This document shows, piece by piece, positions 59,901 to 64,000 of a DNA stretch of 64,000 bases. The stretch covers positions 15,022,001 to 15,086,000 of the forward strand of contig JBAIAC010000040.1 of the NCBI GenBank assembly GCA_037349315.1, given 5' to 3'. The notes beneath the pieces are model-generated. The model searched no databases. It saw only the letters and a program-made list of their open reading frames with translations, and was not told where the DNA came from. Within the stretch, counting starts at the first letter, position 1. Each line of letters begins with the position of its first letter. The position numbers and the translations under genes were made by a program. The stretch comes from Chelydra serpentina (lineage: Eukaryota; Chordata; Testudines; Chelydridae).

Positions 59901-62842
59901 GAATTAAAGTGGATTCACAGGGGGTGAAAGTAGGTATTGAGAGACTTCTTGAGCAAGCTGATTGGAGAATTTTTGTTGATTTTACATTTCACTTTTGTAA
60001 TCCTAGAACAGGTGGTCATTCAAGAGCTAGGAAAGTTAACTGCATGTTAAGAAGTTCGTGGTTTTGCATGTTTTAATTACTTTGGTGAAAACACTAAGAC
60101 CTCTCAATTTTAAATTGCACTTTCATTTTTACATATAATTCATAAACTGACTCTAATTTTAACCTTTTTAAAAACTTGTGGCTACTCTGATTCTTTTAAA
60201 AGATGCAATAATACCAGCAATGCTTTGTGGTATGGCAAGATCAGTTAAAAAATATAATGCTAAAAATAGCAGTTGCAGCTTATGAGATCTTTGGCTACAC
60301 AATCTATAATTTTTATTTTACTTATCCATTTATTCCCAATATTCAGCTTAAGGCAATTCAGTTAATTTATCTTCCTCCATTTCTCCATCTGTAGAATGGA
60401 TATAATAGTTAATTACCTACCTCACTACCACTATGGGGGTAATTCAAAACTCTGTGAAACTGAAAATATAAATACTAAGTAATTATTAATGTTTTACTGA
60501 ATAAATAGGGGAATGAGGAAGCTATTTAAGGTATTTGTGCTATTTTAAAAAACCCTAATTTTAAACTTGCGTCTAAATCACAACATTGATGGCAAGTGCT
60601 ATAATTTCATGTGAATTCAATATTTCAAACGCTCTGGGCCAGACCACCAGCTGTAAATTGTCATAGCTCCATTGACTTTAACTGGGCGATGGCAGTTTAC
60701 ACAAGTTGAGGATCTGGCCCAATATTTATGTATGTGAAGCAGTGTTGTAAAACCAAACATTATTGAAGCCTGATAGGCAGTATTTATTCATGCAAAATTG
60801 AATTTAGTGAGCATTTTACCTGCATAATGCAGTGTCAAGCTCTTAATCTGGAGCAGATTCTTTAGACAAGTGCATTTGTAGGTACTAGTTACGTACAATT
60901 ATGTACGAGAATTGGGTGTTTGACCCTGCAGCACTTAATCATGTAGTCCTGTTAAGTGGGAGTACTCACTCACATGAATACATACTTGGTGTGAGTGTGA
61001 GCTGCAGGTTCAGGCATCGGGTTTGTGCATTTTTACTATATTTTATTTCCAGTTATACATTACTTTTTTTTTTTATATTTGTAACTGAAAAGAAAAAGAT
61101 AGAATCCCTGGGTAAGAAACATCTTCTGCTGTGTTGACTTAAACTGAATTTTCAATGTAAAAAAAAATATTCTCACAGTATAAAAAACCAAAGAACTCAC
61201 CCCTCATGTAAGCAAAATTGAAAATATCTCAGAGTCTGATCCAGCTTCTTTTGAAATCCATGACAAACTTACTGACTGCAAAATGAGCAGGCTCAGGCTC
61301 AAAGTAAACAAACTTGTCTAATATTAAGACACTGTGTCTTCACTAGAACTCAGCAGCCTGAGAATGAGAGTGTTAAACACAGATATATCAAAACGAAAAT
61401 AAGAGAGAAAAACTTGTAGCACCTTAGAGACTAACAAATTTATTTCAGCATAAGCTTTCGTGGGTTAGTACCCACTTCATCGGATGCATGGAATGAAACA
61501 TACAGTAGACAGATATTTATACAGTCAGAGAAACATGAGAAGGTGGAGGTGCATACGTTAATTGAATCTATTTCCCTTAAGTTAACGATCCTCATTCACA
61601 CCTGTGTGACCATCTTGTTTATCACTTCAAAGGTTTTTCTTCCCCTGCTGTTATGGTTCCTCTCAACTAATTAGCCTCTTAAGGTTGGTCTATGCACCTC
61701 CACCTTATCATGTTTCTCTGACTGTATAAATATCTGTCTACTGTATGTTTCATTCCATGCATCCGATGAAGTGGGTACTAACCCACGAAAGCTTATGCTG
61801 AAATAAATTTGTTAGTCTCTAAGGTGCTACAAGTTTTTCTTTCTTATTTTCGTTTTGCTGACACAGACTAACACGGCTACTACACTGAAACAGATACATC
61901 AGTATTGCGTGAAGGTTTGCATTCTTTAGAATGTTCAGGCTAGGAAAGTGCTACATACACATTACACCGAAATACAGGTTAGCCAGTACCTTCTTGGAAA
62001 AGAAGTGATAATTATTTTGTCCGTTGTATTTGATTGCATCTCATTTGTATTAATAACACCTCACATTCTATTGGAAAGGTTTATGTGGAAAAGGCTTCTA
62101 AACTGGCTACAGGTATTGGCAGAATTGGTTGTTGCATTTAGTGAGATGAAGCTTTTATAAAAGTTACAGTTCTGACACATGTAAACCATTTGACACTCCT
62201 GAAAAGAGAGAGGTTACTGCTCTCCAGAAAGCATGGCGCAGAAACAGAGCAGCCAAATAGAATGAGAAGAGGGGGGAAAAACTACTTTAGAAATCTCTCT
62301 CTCAAGGGAGCACATTAACAGAGGCTACTGTATCTTTAATTATATACATCAAGTTTCAAGTGTAACAACTAATGCTGGATTCTGCCCTGGCTAATTTTTT
62401 TTAATGCTTTCCAGTACCTTTTCCCATTCATCTCTGAGAGGTGGCCTATTGTTAATGCATTTTTTCAGATGCTGTGGTTGAAGATGTGGTCGCTCCCATC
62501 GTCAGAGAAGGGAGTGCCTTTCATCACTTGTCCGGCAGATTTTTAAGAAACGGTGGCGCTTACTTTAAGTGCTGCCCTGGCCTCCTTTGCTGGAAAGATG
62601 TTGGCTGAAATGGGGGCTATTAAGAGTGCTAGCTGGGTCTGGGGAAGGTTTAATAAAGAGACTTTCGATGTATGGTGTGTGGCTTTTTTTTTTTTTTTTT
62701 TAATAAACTTTCATTGTGGTTTTGTGCAGGTGAAACCCGTATGCGGTTCTATGAACTGCTGGTTAATGGTCTTTACACTCCGCAGACCCTTCCTGTAGGC
62801 AATGAGCAGGATGTCTCGCCAACTGTGAATGAAACTCAGCAG
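56901..62842 (+). CDS. SETD1B: SETD1B, first five coding exons (N-terminus and RRM)
   Basis: Exons 56901-56973, 57173-57327, 57761-57859, 58321-58591 and 62730-62842 join in frame to 237 codons, all with GT/AG borders. The protein is the start of SETD1B, the catalytic subunit of a SET1/COMPASS complex that methylates histone H3 lysine 4 in the nucleus. Residues about 42-76 hold [20 protein letters not shown] and the LYRYDGQNF region. VRDPRIG (about 86-92) resembles the DPR motif thought to contact WDR82. An RRM domain spans roughly residues 112-200 ([20 protein letters not shown] to [14 protein letters not shown]). [20 protein letters not shown] follows. SETD1A is excluded by [18 protein letters not shown], where SETD1A differs. 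The SET domain and most of the protein lie beyond the window. The ATG at 56901 has A at -3. An internal Met (MENSTQ) aligns with the annotated human start. Confidence 0.95.
57173..57327 (+). CDS. SETD1B: SETD1B exon 2 ([20 protein letters not shown])
   Basis: The acceptor follows an unusually pure run of about 17 cytosines (57154-57170), then ag at 57171-57172. Donor gtaag at 57328. Carries the internal Met of the shorter human start. Confidence 0.94.
57761..57859 (+). CDS. SETD1B: SETD1B exon 3 ([20 protein letters not shown])
   Basis: Acceptor tgccttgcag and donor gtacc. Exactly 33 codons, phase 0 at both ends, with the DPR motif. Confidence 0.94.
58321..58591 (+). CDS. SETD1B: SETD1B exon 4 (RRM domain)
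   Basis: Acceptor aaatctccag and donor gtggg at 58592. Encodes almost the whole RRM, with RNP-like strands [12 protein letters not shown] and [10 protein letters not shown]. Ends one base into a glycine codon. Confidence 0.95.
58592..61378. other. SETD1B intron 4, left part
   Basis: No exon or confident repeat recognised. Contains a short GT run near 59163-59176. Confidence 0.4.
61391..61889. mobile_element. Foldback retroelement insertion (Penelope-like, tentative)
   Basis: Two arms of 167 bp (61389-61555 and 61691-61857) are reverse complements with only two mismatches. They are separated by about 135 unique bases. The right arm ends with 'gctgacacagactaacacgg', an end I associate with abundant reptile repeats that I believe belong to Penelope-like elements. 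Flanking 12-mers acagatatatca (61379-61390) and acagatacatca (61890-61901) differ at one base and look like a target duplication. Family assignment is inference. Confidence 0.75.
61902..62729. other. SETD1B intron 4, right part
   Basis: No repeat recognised. A T run at 62684-62701 lies just before the exon 5 acceptor. Confidence 0.4.
62730..62842 (+). CDS. SETD1B: SETD1B exon 5 ([20 protein letters not shown])
   Basis: Acceptor tttgtgcag and donor gtaca at 62843. Completes the split glycine, then 37 codons to VNETQQ, phase 0. The next exon lies beyond the window. Confidence 0.94.
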
Positions 62843-64000
62843 GTACAGTTTGCTTGGGTGTATTTTAATAGTACATTTCTAAAAACTTACAAGCAGACAG
62901 TGGTTGATTTAAATAGATTCTCCTATAACAAGTGAAGTGTGGTATTGTTTTGTTCCATCCTGGGGTAGTTTTGTCAGGACACTTTAAAAATTACTTAAAT
63001 TCATTATCTGTATTTAAATAAATACTTTGAATTTAATAACTGGAACTTGCCACAGCAAATTTAATTCTTTATTAGTGTCATGCACAAATTGACACTGTGC
63101 CTAAGTGAATATTGTGAGTGATTTGTGTCCTGTTATGAATATACAGAACCAACTAAATGCATCCTAGTAACTTTAATAATTTCTGTAATTAAGGATGCTG
63201 GGCCAAATCCATCCATCGGGTCCCCTTCTTGAATTCAGTGGAGTGACTTGCAAGGATAAACTTGGCCTCTTTTCCTTCACTTTAAAGGTTATTTTAGGTT
63301 TTTGCTAGGAAAGATGTGTGTTTTGAATTTTAAAGGTTAGGGTATCTTTTCTGCTTTTTTTTTTTTCCTCTTAAAAATATCAGGAATGCCCATTCTGGTT
63401 CCTCTGTAGTTTTTCAGGAGGCTGTCTCATGCATTTGAGATTTCCCCCCCCCCCCCTTTTAAAATGAAGAGTAGAGGTGTTGTGTCTTTAACAATGACAT
63501 CAGTTCTCCAAAATGGTCATTAGAATCAGTTAGTTAACAAAAACAGAGCCAAGAAGCTCCAAACTCGGGTGTCTAAAGTTTGGCTCTTAAGTAGTAGTCT
63601 GTGTAAACATCTCTCTTGCAACTGACTGAACAGGCAGTCACCTGCTTCTTCACGGACCTTCAATTTAAATTAGAGAGACTCTTTATGAGCCCACGTTCTG
63701 TGTGGAATCACTTGCTGGTTTGAAGTGGCCTGACTTTTCAGTGGTCTTGAGCACCCCGAGCTCCCATGGATTTCTGTCCACTTTTATGTAGGAGTCTGAT
63801 TATGGATTTAGGAGCCTGACTCAAGGCATCCAGGTTTGGAAATTTTGGCTTTAAAAATTTTAAACACTGTAGCTATAAATCTTTTTCCCCTCTCAGTTGC
63901 TCACCTTTCTCTCTCTTTGATTCTTATAATGTTCTCACTTCACTAGTTTTCCAGATAGACAAGTCTTGAATACAGAATGTGAAAATCAAACTGAAAAAAA
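62843..64000. other. SETD1B intron 5, incomplete
   Basis: No further SETD1B exon was found. The expected next segment (family sequence beginning LSD-LKRLKD) is absent, so the intron continues past the window end. Confidence 0.5.

Noticed and set aside
1..64000. CRISPR arrays, tRNA or rRNA genes, bacterial operons
   Set aside because: No regularly spaced repeats with unique spacers, and no recognisable tRNA or rRNA sequence. Gene structure is clearly that of a vertebrate nuclear genome.

Overview
This is a stretch of vertebrate nuclear genome, most likely reptilian and probably turtle. It has long introns, canonical GT-AG splice sites and CpG-island promoters. It carries many truncated CR1 LINEs, hAT and PIF/Harbinger-type elements, and an inverted repeat of a kind I associate with turtle genomes. 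No prokaryotic, plasmid, CRISPR or phage features were seen. Single-exon open frames are nearly all chance or repeat-derived. The real genes were read by joining exons across introns.

Three genes form a block that also exists in human (12q24.31). TMEM120B (+) enters from the left. Its last six coding exons lie at 4110-9742, followed by a 3' UTR ending near 10460. RHOF (-) converges on it tail to tail. All five coding exons are present (start codon at 34306, stop at 12925), predicting a 222-residue Rho GTPase with a CSIL prenylation box. The first exon sits in a CpG island (about 33840-34640). A C-rich minisatellite of about 20 units (34720-35470) lies just upstream of RHOF. SETD1B (+) starts at 56901 and runs off the right end. 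Its first five coding exons encode the N-terminus and the complete RRM domain. Between RHOF and SETD1B lie about 20 kb of repeat-rich intergenic DNA ending in a promoter with duplicated CCAAT modules.

The rest is mostly transposon history. It includes a decayed PIF/Harbinger transposase (about 1495-2441, minus) plus a family of related MITEs. Several hAT-type elements have recognisable 8-bp target duplications. One hAT is nested in a CR1, and one CR1 is nested in another CR1. A 167-bp-armed, nearly perfect inverted repeat sits inside SETD1B intron 4. Two diverged copies of an unclassified repeat about 0.9 kb long lie in RHOF intron 2. I found no clearly new gene system. The most useful second looks are the SETD1B-intron foldback, the G-rich RHOF promoter minisatellite, the Harbinger relic and the duplicated CCAAT promoter module.
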